A DNA stretch of 64,000 bases from Dactylonectria macrodidyma (Eukaryota; Ascomycota; Sordariomycetes; Hypocreales; Nectriaceae), in assembly GCA_020744425.1 (NCBI GenBank), contig JAGMUV010000020.1, forward strand, positions 806,001 to 870,000. The letters run 5' to 3'. Position 1 is the first letter of the stretch, and each line of letters opens with the position of its first letter. Positions 1 to 12,158 of the stretch are shown piece after piece. Under the pieces are notes generated by a model. It made no database searches, was not told where the DNA came from, and saw only the letters and a list, made by a program, of their open reading frames with translations. The position numbers and the translations under genes were made by a program.

Positions 1-1051
1 CGCCTCGGTCGCGTAGTAGGTGGAACGGGACGAGGGGATTTCGGGCGCCGCGCTTCTCCCAGAAGACGAACAGAGGCACGAGGATGAGTCCGATGGTGAG
101 GGGAACGACGACAGTCCAGTTGCCCCAGTGGCTCACCTTGCCACCAGCTGCTGTCAAAGGGGCCAGGACCAGGGAAAAGGCGGCGACGAGGGTAACGAGG
201 CCGACGACGTCGAGCTGGTGGAAGAGGTCCAGGTTGAACCACTTGCTGGGCCCAGAGTCTGACTCGGTGTCGTCTTCGACATCAAACTTCTTAGCACGGC
301 GCTCGACGGTGTACAGAAAGGTAAGCAGCGGCATCGATGCGATCGGATAGATGATGGCCCACATGCCGAGGCCCCATCGCCAAGTAGTAGCCTCGAGGAC
401 GGCCGACGTGATGTTCCCGCTGATCCAGGTGTTTACTAGGAACGGAATGGCAGGTATGTAGCTGAAGAAGACGCGGGCGCGCATGGACGAGAAGTCGGCG
501 ATCAGCACCTCCATGAGCAGTACGATGCACGTGTAGCCGGCCTGGTAGATGATGGACCCCGTGCAAAAGGCCTCGACGGACTGGGCGCTGGCCTCGATGA
601 CGATGCCGCCCGTGTAGAGCACCGTGGAGATGGCGATGACCTCGAAGCGGCCCAGCACGTCGGCGACTTTGGCGGCCGTGGGCTGGACGGCGACGGCGAT
701 GACGCTGCGCAGGACGTTGATAGTGGACAAATACGAGTGCAGGTTGAAGCTTGATGTTGCGTAGGGCTGGTAGGCCGAGCGCACCTGGCTCTCGAGGCCG
801 TAGGCGTAGCCGACGAGGAAGATGGCGACAAAGAGCCATACGCGGTCGGTGGTGGTGAAGGACGACGAGACCAAGGCCATGCGCTGGACGCCCGAGGATC
901 GGTTAGAGGGTTTTGCGGCGAGGAGGGACGACGAGGAGGAACATGGTGGCGATGAGGCAATCGTGGAGTCGTTAATCCGACAGGAAAGTCGTCGTCTCTT
1001 TGGCGCGTCGTCGTCGCCCAAAAGGGGCGCTCGTTCGTCGTGACGCTCCAT
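1..1051 (-). CDS. MFS siderophore-iron transporter (3' end outside window)
   Basis: One uninterrupted frame starts at the ATG complementary to 1049-1051 and stays open to the window edge, giving about 350 residues of an incomplete protein. After a charged, Ser-rich cytoplasmic N-terminus (about 60 residues) come hydrophobic membrane segments. The first begins near VWLFVAIFLVGYAYGLES and is followed by SFNLHSYLSTINVLRSVIA and a loop of the PTAAKVADVLGR type. That order and wording are typical of the fungal SIT/ARN/MirB siderophore-iron transporter branch of the major facilitator superfamily, which imports ferri-siderophores across the plasma membrane or vesicle membranes. About six to seven membrane segments are visible, so roughly the last 40 percent is missing. 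Substrate cannot be read from sequence. The family call is solid; siderophore specificity is an inference. Confidence 0.85.
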   Translation of the reverse strand, partial: MERHDERAPLLGDDDAPKRRRLSCRINDSTIASSPPCSSSSSLLAAKPSNRSSGVQRMALVSSSFTTTDRVWLFVAIFLVGYAYGLESQVRSAYQPYATSSFNLHSYLSTINVLRSVIAVAVQPTAAKVADVLGRFEVIAISTVLYTGGIVIEASAQSVEAFCTGSIIYQAGYTCIVLLMEVLIADFSSMRARVFFSYIPAIPFLVNTWISGNITSAVLEATTWRWGLGMWAIIYPIASMPLLTFLYTVERRAKKFDVEDDTESDSGPSKWFNLDLFHQLDVVGLVTLVAAFSLVLAPLTAAGGKVSHWGNWTVVVPLTIGLILVPLFVFWEKRGARNPLVPFHLLRDRG

Positions 1052-1872
1052 GGTGGTGGTGGCGAACAACTGGAATGCGACAGATGCAACAGTCACAGCC
1101 AAAGGTGAAGGTTTGAGGCGACAGCTGCTAGAACCATGCAGCTGCGGGATGCAACGATGGCTTGATGGATGGAAGCTAAAAAGAGCACAGTATCTCGGCA
1201 GTGATGACTACAGGGCGAGTACCACGCTCTAGGCAGCTGTCCCAGGTCACGCGGAACCAAACTGCACACATGACGGGGAGTGGGTGTTCATTAATCACTC
1301 ACTCATCAGCTTATTTTGTACCGTGTACTTGTCGCATTTCACGGTCATTCGAACACTACCATCCTTTTTGGGCCTCCAGCAGGATCAGATAAGATGGAAA
1401 TGTCCAATAGCGGCGGTTGGAGCCGAGACTACTGTCGTCTTTTAGTGGGTTCGACAGGCATTACAGCGGTAGCGCTAGGTCTAATACGCTGTGATTAGCC
1501 ACGGAGCATGGACTCGTCTCAACTTTTCCGCGTTACCCGCCTTGGGAGATGCGTCCGTGATTTATTCCCAGCGCCGTTATCGGATCAGAGATGAATGACG
1601 CAAGATCAGATTCCATAAAGGTCTTCATAAAATAATACAGACTCACAGGGATTCTCTCTCGGCTGTGATCCAGGCACCGTCTATTTTCAATGGGTTTTCG
1701 TTTATTTGCCGATATCTGATTGTATCTAGTACAAGCACCCATCCATCAACTGAGACAAATCTGCATCTCCACTTTGATCTATTTCTGGATGCTCCGCATG
1801 CCTGTTGTTTTGATGGGACACATCGAATCTATTCTAGCAGCAGGCATGGCATCGCAGTTATACTCCCGCACC
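1052..1872. other. intergenic, 821 bp
   Basis: This holds the upstream region of the leftward MFS gene and the 3' flank of the AAA ATPase gene. I see no coding frame with fungal codon structure, no tRNA-like fold and no repeat. Confidence 0.5.
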
Positions 1873-4800
1873 TTAACCTCCTACTCCTTGTTGCCCCGAT
1901 CCAAAACCACCACCACCACCTCCTCCTCCAGCCAGCGGAGCATTGCCCTGCTGAAAATGTCCGGATTCTGGACCGCCAGATGCCACGAACATTTCCTGAA
2001 TGCCCTGGTTGAACCACGTCGGGCTTCGACGCGGCTGCTGCACAACCTGGCCGTCGCCCTGAACAAACCCAGGTTGTGATCCCTGGAAGGAACCTGCTGG
2101 AACACTCGAGACTGGTATGTTCCCTCCTTGGTTGTGGGGGAATTGTTGACCTTGCATCGCCATCTGGGACGAATCGCCATAACCTGGCTGGGTTGTCGCG
2201 ATGTTTGGCTGGCTTTGTGGCTGTTGCTGCTGTTGTAACCCCCCCGCCGGTTGCTGTTGGAACCCTTGTTGCTGATTGGGAGTTTGATTTGGCTGGAACA
2301 CTTGAGGCTGTTGAAAGCCTTGTTGTTGCTGGACACCCTGTGGTTGTTGGAAGCCTTGGCTCTGCGGGTATCCTTGATTCTGCTGGTAGCCTTGACTTCC
2401 CTGGTAACCCTGATTCTGTTGATAGCCTTGCTGTTGAGGGTAGGTCTGCGGTTGCTGATAGTTCTGCTGCTGTTGAAATCCTCCTTGCTGCTGCACATTA
2501 GGTCGTACCGCGCGGGCAAAGGCCGCTTTCCTATCAATCCCTGAACCTCCAACAATCCGATCATTCTCATCAACCCAGATAGCCCTCAACTTCGCTTCCT
2601 TAGCCCGCCGCGCCGTGTTAGACCCGTACAGATCATTCATGTACTTGTTAAACTCGAGATAGGCGTTGCGCACGGTATCGAAGTGAGCAACCGTCAAGTG
2701 CACCACTGCATCGGGCTTGAGAATCGCCTCGTGACTATTTCCCTGGGCCTCGAACTCGGCTAGCGCGAGCGCCGTCTGGCAGGCGTTGCGGATCTGGCGG
2801 CCGTTCCAGCGCGCGTGCGGGTGTGCGGCAAAGTGCTGCGAGGCGAAGCTGCCGACGCTCATCTTGTCGATGTCGATGCGTCGCTTCTTGCGCGCGAAGC
2901 GTTCTTCGATCATCTCCATGTTGATCTTGAATACTTCGACTGTCTTTTCGGCATTGAGCTCCGGGTAGTAGAGGCTGATGTGGATGCGGGACGTGAAGGC
3001 TTCGTCAAAGTCACCAACTCGGTTGGTTGTCAGAAAGAGGATTCCCGCGTAGTACTCTAGGACTCGTAGGAAGGCTGCAATCCATTAGAGTTGTCCAATC
3101 AAGTCAGATCAACTGTTAATTCTCACCTGCAACGAGTCCGTTTCGCTTGAAATCCTCCTTCGTCCTTTCCGCGAGGAATACGTCTGCCTCATCAAGTAGC
3201 AGGATACAGCCCCACCTACTGGCTAGAGTAAAGTTCGTTTCCAAGGTCTGTTCAACTTCTTTTGCTGTTGTTCCCAGATCACCTAAGATTCCAACCCAAG
3301 TTAGTGACTTCCACAGAGCGTGTATCAGGTTATATGTATGACAATTCTTACCGCATGTGATTTGTAGGAGCGGCTTCTTGAACATTTCCGCAACACCCTC
3401 TATTTCCCACCAGGTCAGTAAAGTAACAAGCGGAAGGGAGTGAATAGCACATAGATCGGAGATGCGCACCTGCTGTTGACGTTTTCCCCACTCCTGGAGC
3501 ACCGTGCAATAGCAAAATCAGTCCCTTGCCTGCCCCTTGGGTTAATCAGATATCCCTAAGAAAGTTCAAGCCAAAAACTGACCCTTTCCCTTGACAATGT
3601 CAACTTGCTCCGTCAGCCCTCCCTTGGACTCTTTGTCTCGAAAGTGCTGAGCAATGAGAGATACAATCATGGGCTTGTGTCCCTGTTCCAGAACAAGACG
3701 ATCAAACGCCCCTTTCGGGGCATTCGTATCATCGCCTATCTTTTTTTCGTCTTCCACTGATTGACTTGGAGCTGTCAAGACGCCAATATCAGAAGGCTGA
3801 ACATCGGTGAGGAAGGTTAGATCGAGCTGGGCTATGTTAGCAAGAAAGAGGTTAGCACAATATTAAGAATGGAGATAGTGGCGAGCCAAGGAATACTGAC
3901 CCCATTTTCGGCTACGAAGAACAAACCCAAAGACGCGGTAGGACATGATGACAAGTTCGTCGTCAGTGGCGACAACAGAATTTCCTGGACCGGTTTGCAT
4001 CTCCTTCAACAGCCGAGGAAGAATGGCAACCGAGGGGTTGTCCTGTGTGGGGGTCTTGGGCAAGAGACTTTCAATGTACTGGGTACTTTGCATGTCGTCG
4101 ACATACGTGTCGTTGTGCACGAGTACCTCCCCTTTGCAACAGACTCCTCGGCAGTAACTAGGCGTAGGATCGTCGTCGTCGTCGTCGTCTGCTTCCTTGG
4201 AGGCTGGGGTGTTGCCGATGAGCACTTCGAGAATCGGCTTCTTCAGGTGATCCTTTGGCTCTTCTTCAAATGAGAATGCTGTTTCAAAATCTACTACGAC
4301 TTGGCTTTCCACTTCTTCGCGCACTTCGAGCGTTGGGCCGTCGTAGTACAAGTGCTTCACGCCAGCGGCCTCAAGAAACTTGACGCCGCGACGGATGAGC
4401 TTTTGTCGGCACTGCTCGTTTGCCGGGTACTGCTGGAGATCCTTCCACTCTAGGTCGGTGCAGTCGGCGCGGTTCAGACGGTGGTAGCGCAGCGGGTAAA
4501 TCTCAAACGAGGTAATATCTCTCTGGCCCTCGAACCTTTTAAAGTCGAATGTGCGGGATACAGGCCCGAGGTGCGTACCGTCGAAGTCAACACATACACA
4601 TGTTACACTGAACGCGGCTTTGCTACGCTTCTTTCCCTGATCTGACACGGCGTTGTACCAGCTCTCCCAGCCGGAGACGATTCGATGGGCTGGGCTTGCA
4701 ACGCGGATGACCCGATACGCCTGCTTGCAGTCGCCGTAAATTACCTCCATTCCCGGGCGGAAAAGATGCCAAAGGTCCGAGAAGAAGACTTTTTGGCACT

Positions 4801-6442
4801 CATCGCTTTGAAGGTGAGACCGCTTGGGCGAGATCGTTGTGTCAATGAAGTCGAGGAGGCATTGTAGGTGTTCGAAGGCTTTCGCCGACTTCGTGATGTC
4901 GTCCAAATCATCAGAATCGCCCGAGCTGCCTGTAGATTCCGAAGTAACTGAACCTTCTGCCGAATCTTGCGTGTTGGGCTCAATGCCCTCTTTCTCTTCC
5001 TTTTCACCTTCTTTTTTTGGATATGTGGAGCGTGTACCCTCGCTCCTGCCAACCTCTTGCTCATCTGTTTCCTCCTTCATAATCACAGTTGAACCATCTG
5101 TTGGAGTTTCACCATGATAAATCAGCCCAGGTACTGGCTCTTGACTTGACTTCTCCTCTGCTCCCTCTGTCGAGTATTTATCCCTTTTGTCCACATCTGA
5201 GCCCGGCGCAAACTTTTCTTCAGAGATTTCTGGAACATCTTGACTCGATTTCACTGGCTTGTTGCCGAATTTCTTATCCAGCATCTTGCACCAATCCCTC
5301 AATGCCTGTTCGTTTTGAATGAGAGTCTTGTATGGCCGAATTAGGACGAACGAATCTAACTGCTGTGGGCTGAACAAATCACCCGTGTTTGAGAGCTGAC
5401 CAAGAATTCGAGCAATCGCTGCGGAATGAATTCGAATCCTCTCAGGTAATTGTGCTTGCCCTACTGGCATTGGGACCGTCTTTCTAGCCTGAGATGTTTC
5501 TGGCCTGGGGAGGCAGGACGGGTTGCGAAAGAAGTCAGAAGCCACTCTGACTTTATTATCCGCGACAGGCTCTCCGATGAGGATATCAATGAGACACGAG
5601 GCTCCCGGATCTGCTGAGAGGCACGACTTGAAAAGATGCCAGTCACCCGGGTTGAGAATGGGGCGAGGAAACGTGCTAGTCTCCCCTTCAGTGTCTAGAT
5701 CAGTAGCGTCTTCAGCCCTGGCCGCATTCCAGTTAGCGTTGGCCTTTTGCTTCTGGCGCTGGTCTTCCAAATCCTTCATTCTGGCTCGTTTGCGGGCTTC
5801 TCCTTCTTCGACTAGGTATAGGCGGTCCATCTCCCATTCAAACGCTTTTCGTACCCGGTCCCGGCGGTGTTCATAGTCGATCGTGTGGTCAAACTCGCCC
5901 TCGACGTCATCGTCGGCGTCTTCGCACTGGTGTTTTGGGTCAAACGGATCTGGTCGCTGGTACTTCTTCGTACCGATGTCGAGTACTTTCCAGTGGTAGC
6001 TCCATGGCCCGCTGGGGCCATACAGGGGGCGATTGCTCCGGCGTCCGAGGCCCATGTAGAGTGGACGGACGGGAGTGTTCTCTGCCCATTCCTTTCGATG
6101 TCTATACAAACATTGTTCCATACGTTTGTAATCATCAATTCTGTCGATTAACTCAGGGTCTCGCGTGTCTTGAGCGGGTTCAGTAGAGTCGGACAATGCC
6201 TGTTGTTCGAGCTCAAGGATCCTTGATTTCAGTGCTTGAAGCTCGTCGGCTAAGCCTAGTGCTCGAGGCGTCTCATTGTCGCCCTTGTCGTGTGAGGCGC
6301 GAGGCGGGCTGACACCTGGGAGACCGAGGGAAGACGGTTGAGGTTGCGTATCATCTCTTTGCGCTGGAGTCGGTGGAGTGGGAGGCCCGACACTGAAGGT
6401 CTTGAGGGGTTTGTCTTCTGTATTCGCACCGTTTGATACCAT
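1873..6442 (-). CDS. large AAA+ ATPase with DUF7025-type N-terminal region and Gln-rich tail
   Basis: Six exons on the complement: 6442-3901, 3831-3583, 3529-3470, 3399-3352, 3282-3127 and 3074-1873, giving 1418 residues; all phases agree. The first ATG is at 6442; the frame upstream has no ATG before a stop at 6490-6488. The N-terminal 850 residues are the conserved fungal module that precedes this ATPase family. Next come a Walker A (GAPGVGKT, near residue 945), the Walker B and its acidic residues (LLLDEAD, near 1000), the sensor-like LTTNRVG stretch and a C-terminal lid. Residues of about 1210-1330 are repeats rich in Gln, Gly and Tyr/Phe, and the protein ends in a poly-Gly stretch. Proteins of this group are lineage-expanded in filamentous fungi and their clients are unknown; ATP-driven remodelling is inferred from the fold. 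The Gln-rich tail may drive aggregation or phase separation. Confidence 0.88.
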
Positions 6443-7202
6443 GACTTTGGTCGGTTTCTTGTCAATCAACGAAATGTTGTACGTCGGCTAGCAAAAACTT
6501 GACGCAATATCCTGCGAGCAGGAGGTGGAAACGCAGACTATTCTTGAGAGGTGGGTGGGGAATGGTCTGCTACGGGCTTAAAAATGGACCTTACTATGAA
6601 TTTCAATAAATAAATGGCACTTCCCAGCTTCATATTGTCTCTCCTGATCAGGGTTGCACTGTTGCACCACACCCTCACAAAAAGGCCTCAAATAGCCACG
6701 CAAGCGCTTACCCCTTGCAGCCTTGTCGCCGAGCGTGTCTTGTGATTCGAAGCTGAACTTCCTGGGCGTCGTGGCTGCATCTCATCCGCATTGTGCGGGC
6801 CCTAGAGCGTCGAGTTCATTTGCTCGATTCGCGCCTCTGGCTGAGGGTGGTTAATGGCTTATGCACATCTGCGACGCAGCCGGACAAGGGGGTCTCAAAA
6901 ATTCATGGGATTGGCCACAAACGAGCCCGCCTCCCAAATCTCCTCCATTGAGAGGAGAGAGTCATACCACTACAGCTGCTGGGGGCTGAAAGTACATAGT
7001 TGTATAGTTGGGGGCCATTCGGACCACAATACTAGGCAGTAAGCTTGAGCCTCATCCCCCACCCACCCACTTGCGATGACCGTTCATCTGAGCCTTGTTG
7101 ATTAATCTGAGAATATGCAAGACGACGAGTAAACGAATACGTTGAAATTCGGTATATTGACGCCGGGGAACAGATCTTACACCTTGTCCTTCGTTACTTA
7201 TC
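6443..7202. promoter_or_regulatory. divergent intergenic promoter region between AAA ATPase and STAND-like gene
   Basis: 760 bp separate two genes pointing away from each other, so both promoters must lie here. No gene, RNA or clear repeat is visible. The short frames in it have no plausible start and show no domain features. Confidence 0.5.
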
Positions 7203-9553
7203 ATGGCGGATCCCAATCCTTCCATATCGAGGTTGCAACACCAGTCTCCAGCAGTCGACTTCATGGATAACCGCCTACCTCCGCATCACCCGATGTTTCT
7301 AGATCCGCCTACTCACTATAGTTTCACCTCTGGAAACTATGTGCCAAATAGCCAGGCACTGATGCATCGCCCAGATGATCCTATTCTTGTACCTCCAGCA
7401 GCTAATCCAGTGCTTCCGTCGGCATCAACGACACCTATTAATGACGGCTCATATCCTTCGAGACCGGCTTGGACAGACACCAAAGCCATGAAGTTCTGGA
7501 ACGGGATCTTTCCTGAGGCATTGGAAAAGCTCAAGGCTACACCAGAACCCAAGGGTCGGGCTAAGACGCCATACGGTATCCGCAACGAGCACGATTGGGA
7601 TGTCATCTACGACAAGCTCGAGAAGGCTCGAACCAAGTACCAGGACGAGGGAGGGAAAGTGGGATGGCTACGAAAAGTACGACGCAAGGCCGCCGATCAA
7701 GTCACTCCTGCTGCGGAAGCCGCCAAAAACGTTGGGAAGCTTGTCCCAGATAATCCGTATTCGACTCCTGTCGCAGGTGCTGTGCAAGTTCTCCTAGATG
7801 TAAGTCATACAAGCGGTGACAATAGTTACAATGTACTAATCTTCACTGTGCATAGGCTGTGAATACCGCCGCAACCGTGCGTGGTCAGGTTCTGCAAGGC
7901 TTTGATGGTCTCATCCCAATTTTCTCAGACGTGGAGGTGTTCCTCGGGACATTCCCCAAAGACATGAGTATACACAACGCTTCTGTTGAACTAACCGCCA
8001 CCACTCTGGATGCCATTGAACAAGCCATTGGATTTTTCATCAGCAATGAGGGTACGTCTTCAGCCTGCAGGTAGAGATGATGAAATTGAGCTCGAAAGTA
8101 CTGATTAGGCGATTTTTTCGACTGTAGTGCTCAGGAGCTTGAAAGCGGTGGGCATGGGAACCGTCTACGAGTCTAGACTTCGGCGAAGCTTGGAAGCAAT
8201 CGATGAGAAGAGCAAGAATCTCATGGAAGAGGCCACAAAGTCGCACATTTTCGAGTTCAACATGTGTAAGCATCATGCAATCACTGGTCATGGACTTGAC
8301 AAAACAAGATGTGCTGACGCAAGGCCGCTAGATTCACAAGAAACGCGGAAGTTTGCACAGCATATGCTCCAACAACAGCAGAACCTTAGCACGCAGCAGC
8401 GGAAGCTCAGTACAAAATTCACGAACATGATGGATCTGTTTTCAGACCATGTTCAAGAACGAGATCGTGAGTCACCATTCCCTTGGACGTGAAGAGCATC
8501 AATTACGATTCTAAGCTATACTGATTCACTTCATAGGGCAGTTTGCTATTGAGCGAGAGAGATATAGGCGTGAGTCACGGCCAAAACGAACTTTTCAAAG
8601 GATGCTAGCCTAACATATCTTCTCTTCCTTCCGCTGCAGGAGAGATTCTAGCTGCCCAGCAAGAGATTGTCTTTCTACAGATCGAAAACGGCAGGTTACG
8701 TAGCGTGTCTCCTACTCCGCAGGTCATGTCGTCTGCACCCCCATCTCAACCCGCACCCGCGCTGGAATGGTACGTGGATCGACGAATGCTCCGGCAAATT
8801 CTCAACATTGTCGACGTCGACCTAGCAGACGCAGAATTTGCCGTGGACAAGAAGCAACAACTCGTTGCTCGGGAGCGGACCCAGGCTGAGCAAATATACA
8901 AAGCCGAGTTGTTCCAGGCCTGGATCAGATCAACGTCGTCGGCCAAGCTTCTGATACATTGGGATCGACAGCTGCCAAAGACAATTGCCAACATCTCGCC
9001 GCTTTCGCTCTTTTGCACATCAATACCGGAGCTGCTACGAAGCCACGAACGTTTTGTCACGGCAGTCTGGCTTTGCGGGCTTCACATAGATCCGTCAGAA
9101 AGTGCCGTAGGTGGCCGCTGGATGATTGCCAGTCTGATTGATCAACTCCTTCGCCAGCACGACTTCGACACCCACTCACTCGCCGCGGATGGTTTCAATC
9201 TCGAACGTATACGGCTCGGACACTTGAAGGAGCTAATCCGACTATTTGAATGGTTAGTGTGGCAACTACCGAAGACAATCACTTTTGTCTGCCTCATAGA
9301 CGGCGTTATTCTGTACGAGCGTGAGGAAATGGAGGCTTTCGACGTTTTGGCTTGTTTCATGAGACTTGCCGCGGATCAAAATGGACGCGCCGCCGTCAAA
9401 CTGCTCTTTACTAGCACGCCTGGAACCGACATCGTGAGAGGCCCGTTTGAGGAAGAGAACCTGATCCTCAATGTGGATGGGCTCCCAAGACCTGTATGGG
9501 CACCCAGTGATGAGCGTGTAGCTAGAGAATTGGGAGATCTCGAAGAGGTGTAA
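7203..9553 (+). CDS. conserved fungal STAND-like protein, function unknown
   Basis: Six exons, 7203-7799, 7856-8051, 8128-8265, 8332-8466, 8537-8569 and 8640-9553, encode 670 residues with consistent phases. The protein begins with a Pro-rich leader (about 90 residues). A helical block follows (KFWNGIFPEALEKL, then LVPDNPYSTPVAGAVQVLLD) that resembles the N-terminal region of fungal STAND/NACHT-type proteins. A heptad-like coiled coil rich in Gln and Arg covers about 320-395. The C-terminal half carries the block SAKLLIHWD, PKTIANISPLS and MIASLIDQLLRQ. This looks like a degenerate NTPase region, since no GxxxxGKT loop is present. Proteins of this architecture are common and lineage-expanded in Pezizomycotina. 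A role in self/non-self or stress signalling is only inference. Confidence 0.75.
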
Positions 9554-9622
9554 TGGGATCCTCACAATTTTGTCAAAACTTCCAATAGATTCAAAATTAA
9601 GGCTGTTCATGTTCCACCCCCA

Positions 9623-11586
9623 TCACACGTGGATTATTGTGCTTGGGCTTTTCGATGAAGTTACCAAAAAAGTTTTCACTTTATCCGCATCAACAATGTG
9701 TGACTCGGGACCTTGTTCTCCCTGAGTCGCCTTGATGAGGTCACACTCACTCACTAAATCTTCAACCTCGAACAAACCGCTTCGAACCATCCATTCCCAG
9801 ATACTCTGCCATCGAATATCCCGACCTTCGTCTTCCAGATGTTGAGACGAACATGGCTCAACGACCGCGGCAACGATGCGCGGTGCGCCACTGAACATGC
9901 TGGCAACCGATAGCCACTCTTTCACTGTTCCACTGTACCCAGCGTCCATGATCTTCTGAACCGTATTCGAGTTTTTCTCAGTTGCGCACATCCATAGCGG
10001 CAAGGTGGCCGGCATGGGACCTCGTTCCTGAGTTTCGACAGCAAAGACGTGGGCGTTGCCATTCATGTAGGACGACTCCGTATGGGGACACTCTCCATTC
10101 TTCAGGAGCAGCTTCAGACTGGCCATGTCTCCGTTGTCGATGCAGACTTTTATCTCGGACTGTTCATCCGAGTGAAACTGTCGCATTGCCAGCTACACTA
10201 AAAGGGAATGCGCACTCCGCTAATGCGTAGTGCAAATACTGTAGATATACTGAATGTGACAGAAACCTTCTGCTAGCCCAGTAGTGGCTGAATACGCGAA
10301 ATGGTTGTTGTACGGCCCAGGATTTAATGTAGCGAGGACTGTTTTCCTTTTCGAAGCAAGATAGGATTGCGCTTATTGTGCGACTGTCTCTGTGATGGCA
10401 CGCTTCTCTTATCGCCTTTTCCCCTATTCGCCATGGGCGCCTTTGGTGAACGTGAGACACGCCCACGTCGGCGTGATTTGTTGTTGGAAAACAGTGGTTC
10501 ATGAGCGCACGAGCTATTTCTGTGTGTCCGGAGCAGACAGCGCCGAGTACAAGCGATTCTGGATCGGCGTTGTGCCGTATTCGTCGTTGTATGAGTGTCT
10601 CTACCGCTTCTACGTCGCCAGCGTAGACAGCAAGATGAAGGAAGTAACCGTCATAAAACGGCTTCTTAGACTTCTTTACCACCGCATATTCAACCTTCTT
10701 TCTGGGTACTGTAATGTCAATATCGTTCATGAGGAGAAAGGAGAGTAGATCCAAGTTGCGGGTTTTGATAGCGGCCTCAAGAAAACAACCAAACAATGGT
10801 TGGTCCTTTTTGTGTTTGGTGCTGAACGTCGACAACGGCTTTCGCCCTTTTTCTAGCAAGAGCGTCCGAAGTTTGCTAACGGTGTCAGGCCGCTTCAGAT
10901 ATATTTGCGCCAGAATGATGTGGGTTTCAAAGCTGGCCTCTGTGACGATGCCTCGCTTTGGGAATATGAGGGACCGACCGTGCGGGCTGAAGAGGTCCCA
11001 GATTCCAAAGTCCTGGCAGTCATGTCCTTGAGCAATCGGTAGGGCATTTTTGCAAAGCTCAAGCACATATTTGTACCTCTCGGCAGCGTCAAGTTCTAGG
11101 CCATCGTCTGCCATGATGTGGTCAATGACGGCGTTGACGACTGTGACCATGTTGGCATTCCATTTATCCTCTACATCTCGAGGCTGCATAACCATGTAGC
11201 GTGCCAAAAACGCAGCTGCGTTGCCCTTGATAGATGTAACACAATGTCTTGATCCCTTATCGCGTTTTTTGGCGACTTGGTGGAGTTCGTTGATGGATTG
11301 TGACCCTTTCATTTCCCAGAGCAAACCAGTGAGGCATATTAGATGCATCACTTCGATTTCGAAAGTACCTTTGCGCTGTCAAAGTCAAAACATTTTATTT
11401 GTGAAGTGTGAACGTACGGGAAACGAGTCGTAGGCGGAGTATGGGACAAACATCCACCACACCTTTATCGTCGTATTCTAGCGATTGCTCGATGATTACG
11501 CGAATGCAATCTGCTGAAAGGCTCTGCGCTGGAGATGCGATTTTAGTTGGCTCCAAACGGCCAGTTAAGAGTGATTTGGTTGCCAT
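9623..11586 (-). CDS. ankyrin-repeat-type fungal protein
   Basis: Three exons, 11586-11418, 11368-10251 and 10192-9623, give 618 residues. The start is the ATG at 11586 in a CCCAAAATGG context; the upstream in-frame TTG is not usable. The N-terminus (SLSADCIRVIIEQSLEYDD then LRLRLVSRTF) resembles the short F-box-like head found on many fungal ankyrin proteins. Ankyrin-like helical pairs follow, for example LHLAVYAGDVEAVETLIQRR and CIDNGDMASLKLLLKNG. The second intron (10250-10193) was placed to keep the frame, with donor GTATAT and acceptor TGTAG. The first uses the acceptor AAAG before 11368, a few bases downstream of another AG, so the junction there is less certain. Likely a protein-interaction scaffold; partner unknown. 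Confidence 0.75.
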
Positions 11587-12158
11587 TTTGGGAGGTATGT
11601 GCAATGATATGATTCTCAAAAAAAAGATGGCTAAATCTAGCTAGTTTATAAACTGTCTAAGTGCCTGTATGGCGGATGTTTATGACTGGCGGGCTCATCT
11701 TGTGACCCACACATCGTAATGGTGTCGAGGATTCCTCGTATTTTGCTCCGCCTCAAGACAACCCAACCGACCCACGATCGAACAGGCATTTAATCCCCAG
11801 TCACCAGCTACTTAAAGCCGACGTCTTAACCTCATCGCAACTCAACAATATGTTTTCCAACTCCACAAATGCTATCAACATGCCTGTGTCATATTTACGT
11901 TCATAAGAGAATGCTGCATATTCGTCTCTCTTTTTGAAGCCAAGGTATCCAGTTGCAAATTGATAGGTGCAAGTAACACCAGTCGTTGCATGGCGGATGC
12001 ACCCTTCTAGTTGAAGAATACGCGCTACCTAAAATTGAATCAGCCAACGCTGGCTAAGGATATGTGCAGGCGAGATGGGACGAGTTGCGCACCTGGATGA
12101 CAATACCCTTGTGGTTTTGGCGATGATTGAGGTTTGTCCATAGGATTCGCCAAAGCGT
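11587..12158. other. intergenic, 572 bp
   Basis: The ankyrin gene upstream region and the permease 3' flank. I see no coding sequence or repeat here. Confidence 0.5.

Noticed and set aside
291..1089. Open complement frames of 182 and 195 codons
   Set aside because: They are shadow frames of the MFS transporter, rich in Arg, His, Pro and Ser with no membrane segments.
2076..2544. Hydrophobic plus-strand frames of 141 and 97 codons
   Set aside because: They are the antisense of the Gln-rich repeat; Gln codons read backwards give Leu and Val, so the hydrophobicity is an artefact.
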